From NCBI RefSeq assembly GCF_014174395.1, contig NZ_JABEQD010000003.1:310001-374000 (forward strand): DNA of 64,000 nt, in the 5' to 3' direction. Source of the stretch: Gluconacetobacter aggeris. GTDB lineage: Bacteria > Pseudomonadota > Alphaproteobacteria > Acetobacterales > Acetobacteraceae. The position numbers were made by a program, and so were the translations under genes. Positions 53,400-64,000 of the stretch are shown here, one piece after another. The stretch's first letter is position 1, and every line of letters starts with the position of its first letter. The notes under the pieces are model-generated. The model ran no database searches. It saw nothing but the letters and a program-made list of their open reading frames with translations, and was not told where the DNA came from.

Positions 53400-54782
53400 A
53401 TGTGGAATCCACGACTTAGCGAGACCGCACGAATGAAATATCTCGGGATCGTCGAGGCGTTGGAGGCAGACATTCGATCCGGACGCGTGCAGTTAGGCGA
53501 GCGACTACCGCCACAACGCACCATTGCGGATACGCTCGAGGTTGATTTGACCACCGTGACCCGCGCATTTAATGAGGCACGTCGTCGCGGCCTGATCGCA
53601 GCGCAAGCAGGACGTGGCACCTTCATCAGTGAAAAGATCGAGGGTCACCGACTACCGCGATCTGACGTTCCCTCGATCGATTTAAGCATGAATATCCCAC
53701 CTCAACCCGCCAACATCGACTTTCGAAAATTGATGTCTCACGGCATCAGCGACATCCTGGAAAGACCCGGCGGCCTTTTCCATCTCCATTATCAGGAAAG
53801 CAACGGAACGGAAGTCGATCGAGCGGCCGGGGCGCACTGGCTTTCACGGCGTATTGCGGATCTTTCCGTAAATCGAATCGCGGTTACACCTGGCGCGCAA
53901 AGTGCGCTCTTCGCGGTCTGTGCACTGCTTCTCAAGCCCGGAGATACCATCATGGCCGGCGCCACGACCTATCCCGGCCTCAAGACGGTCGCGGCGCAAC
54001 AAAAACTCACCATCAAACCTCTCTCAATGGACGAGCAGGGTATCACCCCGGATAGTTTTGAGCGCGCCTGTCAAGAGAAGTCCCCAAAGGCATTCTATGT
54101 TATTCCAACGATTGATAACCCGACCACCTCGACAATGTCAGCATCGCGGCGCCGCGAAATTGTGGCGTTAGCGCGCAAATATAGTATTCCAATCATCGAA
54201 GACGATCCTTACTCCCCTTTGCTCCCGACGCCCGTCATTACTTTCGCCGAGCTTGCGCGCGATCTAACCTGGCACATCGCGACACTTTCAAAATGCGCCA
54301 CGCCCGCGTTGCGGATCGCATATCTAATAGCACCGAGCCCGAACTGTGCGCTTCGCCTTGCATCGGTGCTTCGTGCAACCACCATTATGGCCCCCCCTCT
54401 GATGTCTGCTCTCGCAGCACGTTGGATCGGCGACGGAACACTTGAGAGTATAACAAAATCAATTATTGCCGAGAACACGGCGCGCCAGAATATCGCAGCA
54501 TCCATTTTGGACGGTATCGATTATGCGTCAATTCCTCAGGCCCCTCACCTCTGGCTTCGGCTGCCCGAAGGCTGGCATGCCCGTTCGCTGACTGACCATG
54601 CTGCCCGGATCGGCATTTCAATCATACCAAGCTCTGCGTTCAGCACGGGGACACCCCAGATCGAAGCCGTTCGGCTTTCGCTCGGCGTCGCACCTGATCA
54701 TGACACGCTTGCCGAAGCCTTGACCCAGTTGGTCGACCTCATCGCGACACCGCCGGCTCTCGACACGCTGGCCCTTGTCTAG
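53400..54782 (+). CDS. MocR-type PLP-dependent transcriptional regulator 3
   Basis: A 460-residue GntR-MocR regulator. The winged helix has GERLPPQRTIADTLEVDLTTVTRAFNEARRRGLIAAQAGRGTF, almost the same recognition helix as regulator 1 (TDLTTVTRAFSEARRRGLIEA), so the two probably read similar DNA. The aminotransferase domain has FYVIPTIDNPTTSTM, EDDPYSPLL and the PLP lysine in IATLSKCATPALR. The ATG at 53400 is used; an upstream start would run into the operator. It may be the counterpart of MpaR in Pseudomonas. Confidence 0.92.
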   Translation: MWNPRLSETARMKYLGIVEALEADIRSGRVQLGERLPPQRTIADTLEVDLTTVTRAFNEARRRGLIAAQAGRGTFISEKIEGHRLPRSDVPSIDLSMNIPPQPANIDFRKLMSHGISDILERPGGLFHLHYQESNGTEVDRAAGAHWLSRRIADLSVNRIAVTPGAQSALFAVCALLLKPGDTIMAGATTYPGLKTVAAQQKLTIKPLSMDEQGITPDSFERACQEKSPKAFYVIPTIDNPTTSTMSASRRREIVALARKYSIPIIEDDPYSPLLPTPVITFAELARDLTWHIATLSKCATPALRIAYLIAPSPNCALRLASVLRATTIMAPPLMSALAARWIGDGTLESITKSIIAENTARQNIAASILDGIDYASIPQAPHLWLRLPEGWHARSLTDHAARIGISIIPSSAFSTGTPQIEAVRLSLGVAPDHDTLAEALTQLVDLIATPPALDTLALV

Positions 54783-54854
54783 GAGACCTGTGCGCGGGTG
54801 ATGGACGGCGTAGCTGATTGATGATTCTCTTGAGTTTGGTTGAGGCGTTGTAGA

Positions 54855-55090
54855 ATGGTGATGTCGTACCGGTCGATTGGTCAGGACTGTCTTGAATTCT
54901 CCCGCATGGATCGTGGGTCGTCATCGCTGGACGAAATTGCGGTCGTGCTCGACTGGCAGCCGATCGTGAAGATGCTTGCCTCGCTATACTCCGCGCCGAA
55001 GGGCGAAGCCGCTTGACCGTCCTTGTCTATGTTCCGGGCGATATTGCTCGCCGTGTAATATGATCTGTCCGATGTCAGAGCCTGAATCAG
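54855..55090 (+). pseudogene. IS5-family transposase N-terminal relic with nonsense codons
   Basis: Plus-strand reading gives SSSLDEIAVVLDWQPIVKMLASLY, then GEAA-stop-PSLSMFRAILLAV-stop-YDLSDV. The pattern matches IS5-group transposases (LDxIAxVLDW, WPPLAMFRALLLAxWYDLSDV), with two tryptophan codons changed to TGA and TAA. The reading then drifts out of frame. It is a dead fragment. Confidence 0.6.
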
Positions 55091-55155
55091 AAAGCGGTCT
55101 GAGAGGTGGCCCCGTCTGTTCGGACAGCTTTTGGGGATGAATAAGCTATACCCTG

Positions 55156-55564
55156 TGACCTTGCCCCCTAAAATGCCCTCGATTTGAAGTAAGGTCTGTC
55201 CATTGGAGACAGGCGATGAAGAAAGCACGTTTCACGCAGGACCAGATCATTGGGATCCTGAAGGAGCATCAGGCGGGCACAACGGCTGCGGACCTGTGCC
55301 GCAGGCACGGGATCAGCGATGCGGCGTTCTACATCTGGCGATCGAAATACGGCGGGATGGAGGTATCGGAAGCGCGGCGGCTCAAGGCTCTGGAAGAAGA
55401 GAACGCGAAGCTGAAGCGGCTCCTGGCGGAGAGCGTGATGGACGTCTCGACGCTGAAGGACCTGCTGGCAAAAAACTCGTGACGCCCGGTTTGCGGCGGG
55501 ATGCCGTGACCTGGGCGATCCGGGAGAATGATTATTCGCAGCGACGGGCCTGTCAGGTTGTGAG
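55156..55564 (+). mobile_element. Truncated IS3-family element (orfA intact, orfB cut)
   Basis: A terminal-like TGACCTTGCCCCC starts at about 55156. orfA (55216-55482, 88 residues) is complete: KKARFTQDQIIGILKEH, HGISDAAFYIWRSKYGG, and a leucine-zipper-like LKALEEENAKLKRLLAE. orfB starts at GTG 55479, overlapping the orfA stop, and reads PGLRRDAVTWAIRENDYSQRRACQVV, then breaks at about 55564 where an IS481-type fragment in the opposite orientation begins. Without the orfB catalytic domain it cannot transpose. Confidence 0.75.
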
Positions 55565-56245
55565 ACGTCATTGGCGTAAATCATGATGCGATCGACATCA
55601 TCCATGATTTCTGCGTCCTTGACGGGTTTGTGGCATCGATTGCGGAGACGTGGTCGTTGCCGGAGACGCTCGGCCACTTTTAGCCCGTTCAACACCCGCT
55701 GTCGGCGTTGGTTGTAGGCGTGGTTGAACCCACGCAGCAGGGCTTCAAGATCCGCGTGGTGCGCGACGTTGATCGGCAGGATTTCGGTTACGAAACGGCT
55801 GTTGAACCGCTCGACCATGCCATTCGTCTAGGGCGAGTAGGCCCGGGTCCGCCGCCGATCCACACCCTGATCCTGGCATGCTTTCTCAAACGCATCCGCA
55901 GTAAAGCAGGAACCGCGATCGGTCAGGATATGGGTTATTTTGAATGGAAAAGCGGCTTTGGCGGCCTTGAGAAAATCGACGGCATTGACAGCATTCTCGG
56001 CGTCGTAGACGGCCAGATGCACGAAGCGCGAGCAGCGATCGATCGCGACGCAGAGGAACCGTTTACGGGCCTCACCATCTGCGGTCTGCAGCTTCGGCAG
56101 ATGCTTCACGTCGATATGGACATAGCCCAGGTCATAATCCCGGAAGGTGCCCTCTCCCCGCGCCGGGCGGACCTTCTCCTTCGCCGGCCGGCGATTGAGG
56201 CCTGCGTCCTTGAGGATGCGCCGGACGCTGTCGCGGTTGAGGTGG
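55565..56245 (-). pseudogene. IS481-family transposase fragment
   Basis: The minus strand encodes HLNRDSVRRILKDAGLNRRPAKE..., GYVHIDVKHLPKL, RFLCVAIDRCSRFV, THILTDRGSCF and, after a premature TAG at about 55829, GMVERFNSRFVTEIL. These contain the three acidic DDE positions of IS481 transposases. The N-terminus is cut off by the left end of the IS21-type element at 56246. A nonsense codon splits the remainder. Confidence 0.75.
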
Positions 56246-56386
56246 TGTCAGTGCTGGATGTAATCTCCCCAAAACGGCTGGCTGAAATTTCCCCAGTTTG
56301 ACCGAGGATCGTCCTGGCGGGGGCATGCCCCCGCCAGGACGATCGTTCCCCAAATAACCTGCGCATCCCGGCAGAAGGGCGAGCAG

Positions 56387-58476
<2,090 letters not shown>

Positions 58477-58539
58477 TCCCCAGAAACCAGAAACTGGGGA
58501 TTTTTCATCCAGCACTTTTGCAGACTTTTCATCCAGCAT

Positions 58540-59352
58540 TTACAGCGACACCCATGGAGCCGTGATCAGGAAATCCCGGCCATCGGCGATCAGGTCGCCC
58601 CAGTCCGACGCAGGCGGAGACGCACCAAATCCCAAAAAGCTCAGGCTGGCCACCGAGAGGATGGCACTGCCGAAATCCAGTATCGCCAGCGCCGCAACAG
58701 GCCCCCGGCAATTGGGCAGGACATGTCGCATGAGCGTATATGTGCGGCTGGCTCCCCCCAGCCGCGCGGACTCGACATAGGGCAATGTACGCACGCGCAG
58801 CACCTCGGCGCGCGTCGTCCGTGCAAAGCCGGGAACGATACCGATGCCGACCGCGATCGCAACTGGCAACGTCCCGAAGCCGATGGCGGTGACGACGGCA
58901 AGCGAAAGCAGGAGAACGGGAAGTGCCAGCACCACGTCGACGCACCGCATGATGACCGCGTCCACCCAGCCGCCGGCAAATCCCGCGAACAGCCCCAGCA
59001 CCAACCCGCCCGACAGCGCGATCCCGATCGCAATCAGCGCCGCCTCGACGGAGAGCGAGGCCCCATGGATCACCCGGGCATACAGGTCGCGCCCGAGAGC
59101 GTCGGTACCGAACAGATGCGTCGCCCCCGGCACCACCAGCCGTTCGGTCGGCGAGGTGGCGTAGGGCTGGTAGTGCGTCAGCAGCGTGGGCGCCGCCGCA
59201 GCAGCCAGGACGAAGGCGAGGAAGACCGTCGCGAGCGCGAAGCCGGGTCGATGTGTCAGTGATCGGGCGCGGGCAACGAGATGCCCCACCCGCTCGGCCC
59301 ATTCGCGCTGGGGGAAAACGGCACGCCCGCCGACTGCGGGAAGATTGTCCAT
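58540..59352 (-). CDS. ABC transporter permease (DppC-like), C-terminally truncated by IS21
   Basis: A 270-residue oligopeptide-type permease. The family N-terminal cytoplasmic part and TM1 (LATVFLAFVLAAAAAPTLL) lead into FGTDALGRDLYARVIHGASLSV and the EAA loop (YVESARLGGASRTYTLMRHVLPNC). The normal last helix, after GRDFLITAPW, is missing: the last codons (VSL and stop) come from the IS21 right end. Transport is probably lost. The ATG at 59352 shares one base with the upstream permease stop. Confidence 0.88.
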   Translation of the reverse strand: MDNLPAVGGRAVFPQREWAERVGHLVARARSLTHRPGFALATVFLAFVLAAAAAPTLLTHYQPYATSPTERLVVPGATHLFGTDALGRDLYARVIHGASLSVEAALIAIGIALSGGLVLGLFAGFAGGWVDAVIMRCVDVVLALPVLLLSLAVVTAIGFGTLPVAIAVGIGIVPGFARTTRAEVLRVRTLPYVESARLGGASRTYTLMRHVLPNCRGPVAALAILDFGSAILSVASLSFLGFGASPPASDWGDLIADGRDFLITAPWVSL

Positions 59353-60302
59353 CACGTTACCCTCGGCGCCCGCGCGACCCGAGGGTCGAGCAGCGAATAG
59401 AGCAGGTCGATTGACAGGTTGATCACGACAAAGACCGTGGCCGAGAGAACCACCACCGCCAGCACCACGGGAATATCCTGCCGCAGCACGGATTCCTGCA
59501 CCAGCCGCCCCACGCCCGCACGCGCGAACAGCGTCTCGATGATGACAGCCCCAGAGACAGTATGGCCGATTTGCATGCCGACCAGCGTAAGCACGGGCAG
59601 GATCGCATTCCTGAACACATGCCGACGCTGGATCTCCGCGCGCGTCAGGCCCTTTGCCCATGCGGTGGCGATGAAGGGCTCGCGCCAGGTCTCATTCAGC
59701 CCCCGGATGAGCACCTGCGCATAGACAGCCATACTCGGTACCGAGAGCGTGGCCGCCGGCAGAACGAGTGACGCAAAGCCGTCATTGCCGGTCGATGGGA
59801 ACCAGCCAAGCCTGAACGCGAAAATTTCGATCAGCACAAGGCCGAGCCAGAAGATCGGGATCGAGAACCCAAGCGACGGCAGCCGGTTCAGCACCGATTT
59901 GAGCGGCAGCCATGTGACATAGGACGCGACCCAGGCAAACCCGATGCCGAAGATCAGCGAGAAGGCGATCGCAAGTCCACCAAGGGCCAGCGTCTGTGGC
60001 AGACGCGCGGAGATCAGCGACCAGACCGAAACATTCGCATTGAGCGAGTTGCCGAAATCGCCATGCAGGGCCGCCCACAGCCGCGTGAAATACTGCGCCA
60101 GCATACCGCGATCGAGCCCGTAGAAGGATCGCGCACGGGCGAGGTCGGCGGGCGAGAGCGAATCGACATCCACCCCCGACGCATTCAGCATGATGCTCAG
60201 CGGATCACCGGGCAGCAGGTAGAGGATGAGATAGGCCGTCGTATAGGCGCCCCACAGAACCATCAATGCCTGAAGCAGCCGGCCGCCGATATAGCGTGTC
60301 AT
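59352..60302 (-). CDS. ABC transporter permease (DppB-like)
   Basis: A 316-residue permease with six helices, starting MTRYIGGRLLQALMVLWGAYTTAYLILYLLPGDP. It has the family EAA region (ETWREPFIATAWAKGLTRAEIQRRHVFRNAILP). It overlaps the binding-protein gene by 4 bp. Its partner permease is truncated and no ATP-binding subunit gene remains nearby. Confidence 0.92.
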   Translation of the reverse strand: MTRYIGGRLLQALMVLWGAYTTAYLILYLLPGDPLSIMLNASGVDVDSLSPADLARARSFYGLDRGMLAQYFTRLWAALHGDFGNSLNANVSVWSLISARLPQTLALGGLAIAFSLIFGIGFAWVASYVTWLPLKSVLNRLPSLGFSIPIFWLGLVLIEIFAFRLGWFPSTGNDGFASLVLPAATLSVPSMAVYAQVLIRGLNETWREPFIATAWAKGLTRAEIQRRHVFRNAILPVLTLVGMQIGHTVSGAVIIETLFARAGVGRLVQESVLRQDIPVVLAVVVLSATVFVVINLSIDLLYSLLDPRVARAPRVT

Positions 60303-61909
60303 GGCGTGACCCGGATATCGTTCAGGAGCGCAAATCCCTCCGATGTCCAGGAAAATCCTTGTACCTTTGGTAGAGTCGCTGCCTCCCAGACACGTTCATA
60401 GAGCGGGAACACCACACCCTCATCGATCAGAAGGTCCTGCAATGCGGCATAGGCGCGGGCACGCTCCGTATCGTCGGTGGCCAGAAGCCCCGCGTCGAAC
60501 AGCTTTTCCGCCTTCGCCAGCGTCTCCGGCGCATAGGCATCGTTTGCGAGCGCCCCCCGTCTCGCATAACGCGGATCGAGAATGTTCTGGAGCACGATCG
60601 GATCGCCCCGCGTCAGATAGCCTTCCACGAGGTCGTATCGCCCTGCCGAAGTGCGCGCCATCCACTCACCGGGTGCCAGCACGATGAGTTTCAGGTCGAA
60701 ACCCGCCTGCCGAAGCTGGTCCTGCACGAGCAGGATGCCCGCCGTCTCCTTTTCGAAGAGGTTATCGACCAGGGTCAGTCTCTTGCCGTCCTTGTAGCGA
60801 TAGCCATCGCTGCCACGCGCCCAACCCGCCTTGTCGAGCAGAGCCGCCGCACCGGCAGGATCGTAGGCGAGCTTTTCCTTCTCGGATTTAAAGAAGGGCG
60901 TCGTGACGTCGTAGACGCTCTGGACGACCGGAAACGTGTCGTCATAGATCGTCCGCGCGTAGCTCACCCGATCGATCGATTTCTGGAGCGCCAGCCGCAC
61001 GACGGGATCGGCAAGGACTTTCCCCGGCTTCACATTCGGATAGACATTATAGGCGGGCCCAGGCAGGGAACGGCTGTGGAACCGTGCGCCCTTCGTTGCG
61101 AGGAGTTGCTTGTCGGCGGCCGAGAATGGCTCGCGCGGCCAGAGAATATCGACCTGCCCCTGGAGGAACTGGCCGTTGCGCACATTGCCCTCGGGGACAT
61201 AGCGCAGCTCGATCGCGTCGACGGAGGCCTCGCCGGGATTGGTCGCGGCACGGGACGGCCAGCCATAGCCGTGACGCCTGACGAGCTTGACGCCGACCTC
61301 GGGTGTATAATGTTCGAGAATGAAGGGACCGGTGCCGATGATCGCGCCCAGGGAACGTTCCCTTGCGGTCCTTGTGTAGGATTCCGGCGCAAGGATCGCG
61401 AGATGGGTCGTTGACGTCGCCTGAAGGAAGCCCGCGTTTGGCTGCGACAGCGTGATTTTCACGGTATGGTCGTCGAGCACGTCGGCATGGTCGTAGCCGG
61501 CGAGATAGATCGCGCCAAAGACAGTCGGCACCGAAATGGCGAATGCCTTATCCGCATCGAACGCCGTCTTCACCGCCTGGGCGTTGAACGGTGCCCCGTT
61601 GCTGAAGCTCACCCCGTCGCGCAGATGGAACGTGTAATTCAGACCGTCTCTGCTGATCTCCCAGCTTTTCGCGAGCCAGGGCACGACCCGCCCGGTGACG
61701 GGGTCCTGGTCGGTCAGCGATTCAGCAACGTTGCGTAATTCCACCCTGTGCTCGATGTAATAGACTTGGAACGGGTCCACGCTCACCAGCAGCGGATTGT
61801 CTCGGAAGAAGCTGATCCTCAGTACGGTCTCGGCACGTGCCTGCCCGGCGAGCAGCAGCGCGGCACAAAGCGCAGCACCCACCGCGACATGACGCCCTGT
61901 GCGCGCCAT
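60299..61909 (-). CDS. ABC transporter substrate-binding protein, family 5
   Basis: A 536-residue periplasmic binding protein of the peptide/opine/nickel family. A signal peptide is present (GAALCAALLLAGQARA, cleavage near residue 26). The family stretch AESLTDQDPVTGRVVPWLAKSWEISRDGLNYTFHLRDGVSFSNG is clear. The ligand is unknown; the class II aldolase gene just upstream hints at a sugar acid or opine-like compound rather than a peptide. Confidence 0.92.
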   Translation of the reverse strand: MARTGRHVAVGAALCAALLLAGQARAETVLRISFFRDNPLLVSVDPFQVYYIEHRVELRNVAESLTDQDPVTGRVVPWLAKSWEISRDGLNYTFHLRDGVSFSNGAPFNAQAVKTAFDADKAFAISVPTVFGAIYLAGYDHADVLDDHTVKITLSQPNAGFLQATSTTHLAILAPESYTRTARERSLGAIIGTGPFILEHYTPEVGVKLVRRHGYGWPSRAATNPGEASVDAIELRYVPEGNVRNGQFLQGQVDILWPREPFSAADKQLLATKGARFHSRSLPGPAYNVYPNVKPGKVLADPVVRLALQKSIDRVSYARTIYDDTFPVVQSVYDVTTPFFKSEKEKLAYDPAGAAALLDKAGWARGSDGYRYKDGKRLTLVDNLFEKETAGILLVQDQLRQAGFDLKLIVLAPGEWMARTSAGRYDLVEGYLTRGDPIVLQNILDPRYARRGALANDAYAPETLAKAEKLFDAGLLATDDTERARAYAALQDLLIDEGVVFPLYERVWEAATLPKVQGFSWTSEGFALLNDIRVTP

Positions 61910-61911
61910 CT

Positions 61912-62718
61912 CTACTGCTCGTAACCGGGCAGATCCCGATCGACCTTACGCAGGGCCGCTTCCCAGATCAGGTCGGGAAACCCTTTCTTGCCGTCCGTGG
62001 GCCGGCGGATGCGGTTTCCGACCTGTCGCTGGACCTCAGCCTGGGCGGCTTCTGGCGCAATCAGGATATTCTCCCGTCCGACCGACAGCGTACGAACCTG
62101 CGTCGTGCAGGCGCTCTCAAGTTGGTAGATCCGCCCGAACGCGGCCCCGATCGTATCGCCGAGCGCCAACGTGCCGTGATTGCGCAACAGCAGGAAATTC
62201 GCGTTGCCCAGATCGGCGACCAGACGCTCGCGCTCGTCGAGATTGAAGGCGATGCCTTCATAATCATGATAGGCAAGTGAAGGAATGATGCCCAGCGCAC
62301 GCTGGTTTATCGGCAACAGCCCTTCCGCATGGGCCGAGACGGCAGTGCCGTCCGCGCTGTGGAAATGCGCGATGAACTGCGCATCCGGCCTGGCGGCATG
62401 GATGGCGGAATGAATCACGAAACCGGCATAGTTGATGCCATACGCGCTGTCGGTATCGAGAATATTACCTTCGAGGTCAATCTTGACCAGGCTGGAAGCC
62501 GTAATTTCCTCGAACAGCAAGCCAAGCGGATTGAGCAGGAAATGATGCTCCGGCCCCGGCACGCGCGCGGAAATATGGGTGGCAAGCAAATCATCCCAGC
62601 CGTAGATCGCGGCGAGCCGGTAGAAGGCCGCAAGATTGACTCGCGCCTCCCACTCCGCCGAGCTGAAAGCGTCCCGTCGCGCACGTGGATGTGAGAAAAT
62701 CGCTGTGCTCATGATCAA
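61912..62718 (-). CDS. Class II aldolase/adducin family protein
   Basis: A 268-residue protein of the zinc-dependent class II aldolase/adducin fold. Zinc ligands are represented by AHFHSADGTA and by NHGTLALGDT; an upstream acidic position lies in DDLLATHISARVP. The second codon may also serve as start (ATG at 62712). Family members act on phospho-sugars or are non-catalytic. It is the first gene of the transporter operon, 2 bp before the binding-protein gene. Confidence 0.9.
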   Translation of the reverse strand: MIMSTAIFSHPRARRDAFSSAEWEARVNLAAFYRLAAIYGWDDLLATHISARVPGPEHHFLLNPLGLLFEEITASSLVKIDLEGNILDTDSAYGINYAGFVIHSAIHAARPDAQFIAHFHSADGTAVSAHAEGLLPINQRALGIIPSLAYHDYEGIAFNLDERERLVADLGNANFLLLRNHGTLALGDTIGAAFGRIYQLESACTTQVRTLSVGRENILIAPEAAQAEVQRQVGNRIRRPTDGKKGFPDLIWEAALRKVDRDLPGYEQ

Positions 62719-62815
62719 GCCTCATCGCGTGAACTTATTTTCACGTCAATTTACGATATGAATTCATTATCCACTCATAAAAAAAGTTCATTCGTGTCGT
62801 AAGAGAGGCTTGATC
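62713..62815. promoter_or_regulatory. Inverted repeats flanking the aldolase/ABC operon promoter
   Basis: GATCAAGCCTC (62713-62723, just at the aldolase start) is repeated inverted as GAGGCTTGATC at 62805-62815, bracketing the promoter. Inside lies an 18-bp palindrome CGTGAA-N6-TTCACG (62728-62745), a candidate repressor site close to the start codon. The remainder of the 254-bp gap to the receptor gene is AT-rich and then GC-rich with no gene. Confidence 0.5.
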
Positions 62816-62972
62816 AGCCCTTCAGAAGACAAGCCGGTCTCCATGGCGCCGGCCACATCCAGCCGGCGCGGAGTCGTGCGCGTTTCGAACGAAATCGGAA
62901 GCTTTCCGCTATTTCGTCACGATCTCGGGCGGAAAGCGGCATGAGGCCGCGCATCGGGTCAGCAGGGCAGCC

Positions 62973-64000
62973 TCACCAGCTATACCCGACCTTTCCGTAG
63001 AAATAACTGCCTTCCTGACCATAGATCGCCGCTGAACTATAGTTCGGATTGGCATACAGGAGCGAACTCTTGCTCTGGGCGAGCGCGCTGAGCACTTGCG
63101 GGCGATGGTTGAATACGTTGTTACCGCCCACGGAAAGCCTGATCCGGTTCCTGAACGTATAGGTGATGTCAAAATCCATCAGCCACGCCGCCGCGACTGT
63201 CTCGTCATAGGCTGCGCCGAGATTGCTCAGATTATGTGTGGGCGAGTAACGGGTGACCCGAACCGTCGTCGCCCAGCCGTCCTTGTTCCAGGTTCCGGAC
63301 AGGCGCAACGTGTTACGCGGGTAGATCGAGGTGATGTTGCCGATCTGGTTTCGGTACAGGGCATTGACAGCCGGCCCGAGATAAACCGAAAGCGGATTGA
63401 CGCGCTCCAGCTGGTGCTGCTGCTGATTCATCATGACCGTCCACAACACCGTCCCCGCGTTGCCGAAGCGGCTCAGGTAATGCGCCTGAAGATCCAGGCC
63501 CATGGTGCGGGTGTGGGCGGCGTTCCGCTCGTAGGTATAGCCGTAGTAATTTCCGTCATTGGGCACATATCCGCCCGCATGAAGAATATTCATGACATAT
63601 TGCCCGGACACACCGGAGCCCGACACCGAGATCGGCACAATCTGGTTGAAGATGTCGATACGGTAGGCATCGACGCTGATATCGAGACGCGGCGCCGGCG
63701 TCAGAACGAAACCCACGTTGAAATTATGCGATGTTTCGGGCTTCAGAGGCGTGGCGCCCAATGCGCGGGCCGCAGGATTGTTGACCGAGGCATAGGTGTT
63801 ATAGGACGGCACAAGCTGGTTGCTGTTGGGCAACACATTGAATGCCAGCGCGGTGCTCTGAAAATCCTCCTGCTGTAGCGTAGGGGCGTGGAATCCGTTG
63901 CTGGCCGAGCCGCGCAAGGCGAGCCACGGCGTCACCTGGTAGCGCAAGGATGCCTTTCCATTCAGCGTATTGCCGAAATCGCTGTATTGTTCATCCCGGC
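62973..64000 (-). CDS. TonB-dependent outer membrane receptor, partial (C-terminal barrel)
   Basis: The minus frame runs off the right edge; 342 residues of the C-terminal beta barrel are visible. Typical segments are YSDFGNTLNGKASLRYQVTPWLALRGSASNGFHAPTLQQ, LKPETSHNFNVGF and SVGGNNVFNHRPQVL. The protein ends in an aromatic residue (KVGYSW), as needed for outer membrane insertion. The plug domain and TonB box are not in the window. It may import the ligand of the adjacent transporter operon. Confidence 0.9.
   Translation of the reverse strand, partial: RDEQYSDFGNTLNGKASLRYQVTPWLALRGSASNGFHAPTLQQEDFQSTALAFNVLPNSNQLVPSYNTYASVNNPAARALGATPLKPETSHNFNVGFVLTPAPRLDISVDAYRIDIFNQIVPISVSGSGVSGQYVMNILHAGGYVPNDGNYYGYTYERNAAHTRTMGLDLQAHYLSRFGNAGTVLWTVMMNQQQHQLERVNPLSVYLGPAVNALYRNQIGNITSIYPRNTLRLSGTWNKDGWATTVRVTRYSPTHNLSNLGAAYDETVAAAWLMDFDITYTFRNRIRLSVGGNNVFNHRPQVLSALAQSKSSLLYANPNYSSAAIYGQEGSYFYGKVGYSW

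Overview
The window looks like a chromosome segment of an acetic acid bacterium (Alphaproteobacteria, Acetobacteraceae), plausibly a Gluconacetobacter-like diazotroph. This is inferred from high GC content, C4-type 5-aminolevulinate synthase, the pairing of a bo3-type quinol oxidase with a cyanide-insensitive bd oxidase, DUF3034 and TonB-receptor remnants, and a Rhodobacter-style uptake hydrogenase locus. No rRNA, tRNA or CRISPR was seen.

Region 1 (1-21426, all minus strand) is one compact hydrogenase locus, read from right to left: hupT-hupU-hupV-hypF-hupS-hupL-hupC-hupD-hupF-hupG-hupH-hupIJ-hupK-hypA-hypB-hupR-hypC-hypD-hypE-hupN-rpoN. It encodes a membrane-bound uptake [NiFe] hydrogenase whose small subunit has the six-cysteine proximal cluster pattern of oxygen-tolerant enzymes. 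It also encodes a soluble H2-sensing hydrogenase (HupUV) with no Tat signal and no cleavable C-terminal tail, the kinase HupT, the sigma-54 activator HupR, sigma-54 itself, a nickel permease and the complete Hyp maturation set. A good -24/-12 promoter lies before hupS, so the regulatory circuit and its target are both present.

Region 2 (21427-30840): after degraded IS fragments comes a minus-strand operon with the complete Nit1C set (Sll0783-like protein, nitrilase, radical SAM protein, GNAT, AIR-synthase-like protein, glycosyltransferase, MSMEG_0570-like protein, flavoprotein). An acyl-CoA synthetase follows as its last gene. Nit1C clusters have been linked to nitrogen starvation and to using cyanide as a nitrogen source.

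Region 3 (30838-36661) is mixed: a DUF3034 pseudogene, an internally deleted IS5-family element, a GlxA-type AraC regulator, two short-chain dehydrogenases flanking an AhpD-like protein, and a decayed aldehyde dehydrogenase.

Region 4 (36662-54782) is the most interesting part. Three different MocR-type (GntR plus aminotransferase fold) regulators are interspersed with a cyanide-insensitive oxidase (cioAB plus a 43-residue subunit), a SerC-type aminotransferase, cyoABCD, a 5-aminolevulinate synthase, a DUF2849-siroheme reductase fusion, DUF934 and an ArsR-like regulator. The same half-site GCATAC/CATAC recurs in the intergenic regions of these transcription units and also before Nit1C. Two sites form an identical palindrome, GTATGC-N7-GCATAC, and two others form direct repeats 33 bp apart. 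I infer one MocR-controlled regulon linking cyanide assimilation and cyanide-resistant respiration.

Region 5 (54783-64000): nested IS fragments (IS5-like, IS3, IS481) end in an apparently intact IS21-family element. Its right end truncates a peptide-type ABC transporter operon (permease, permease, binding protein, class II aldolase). A TonB-dependent receptor runs off the right edge.
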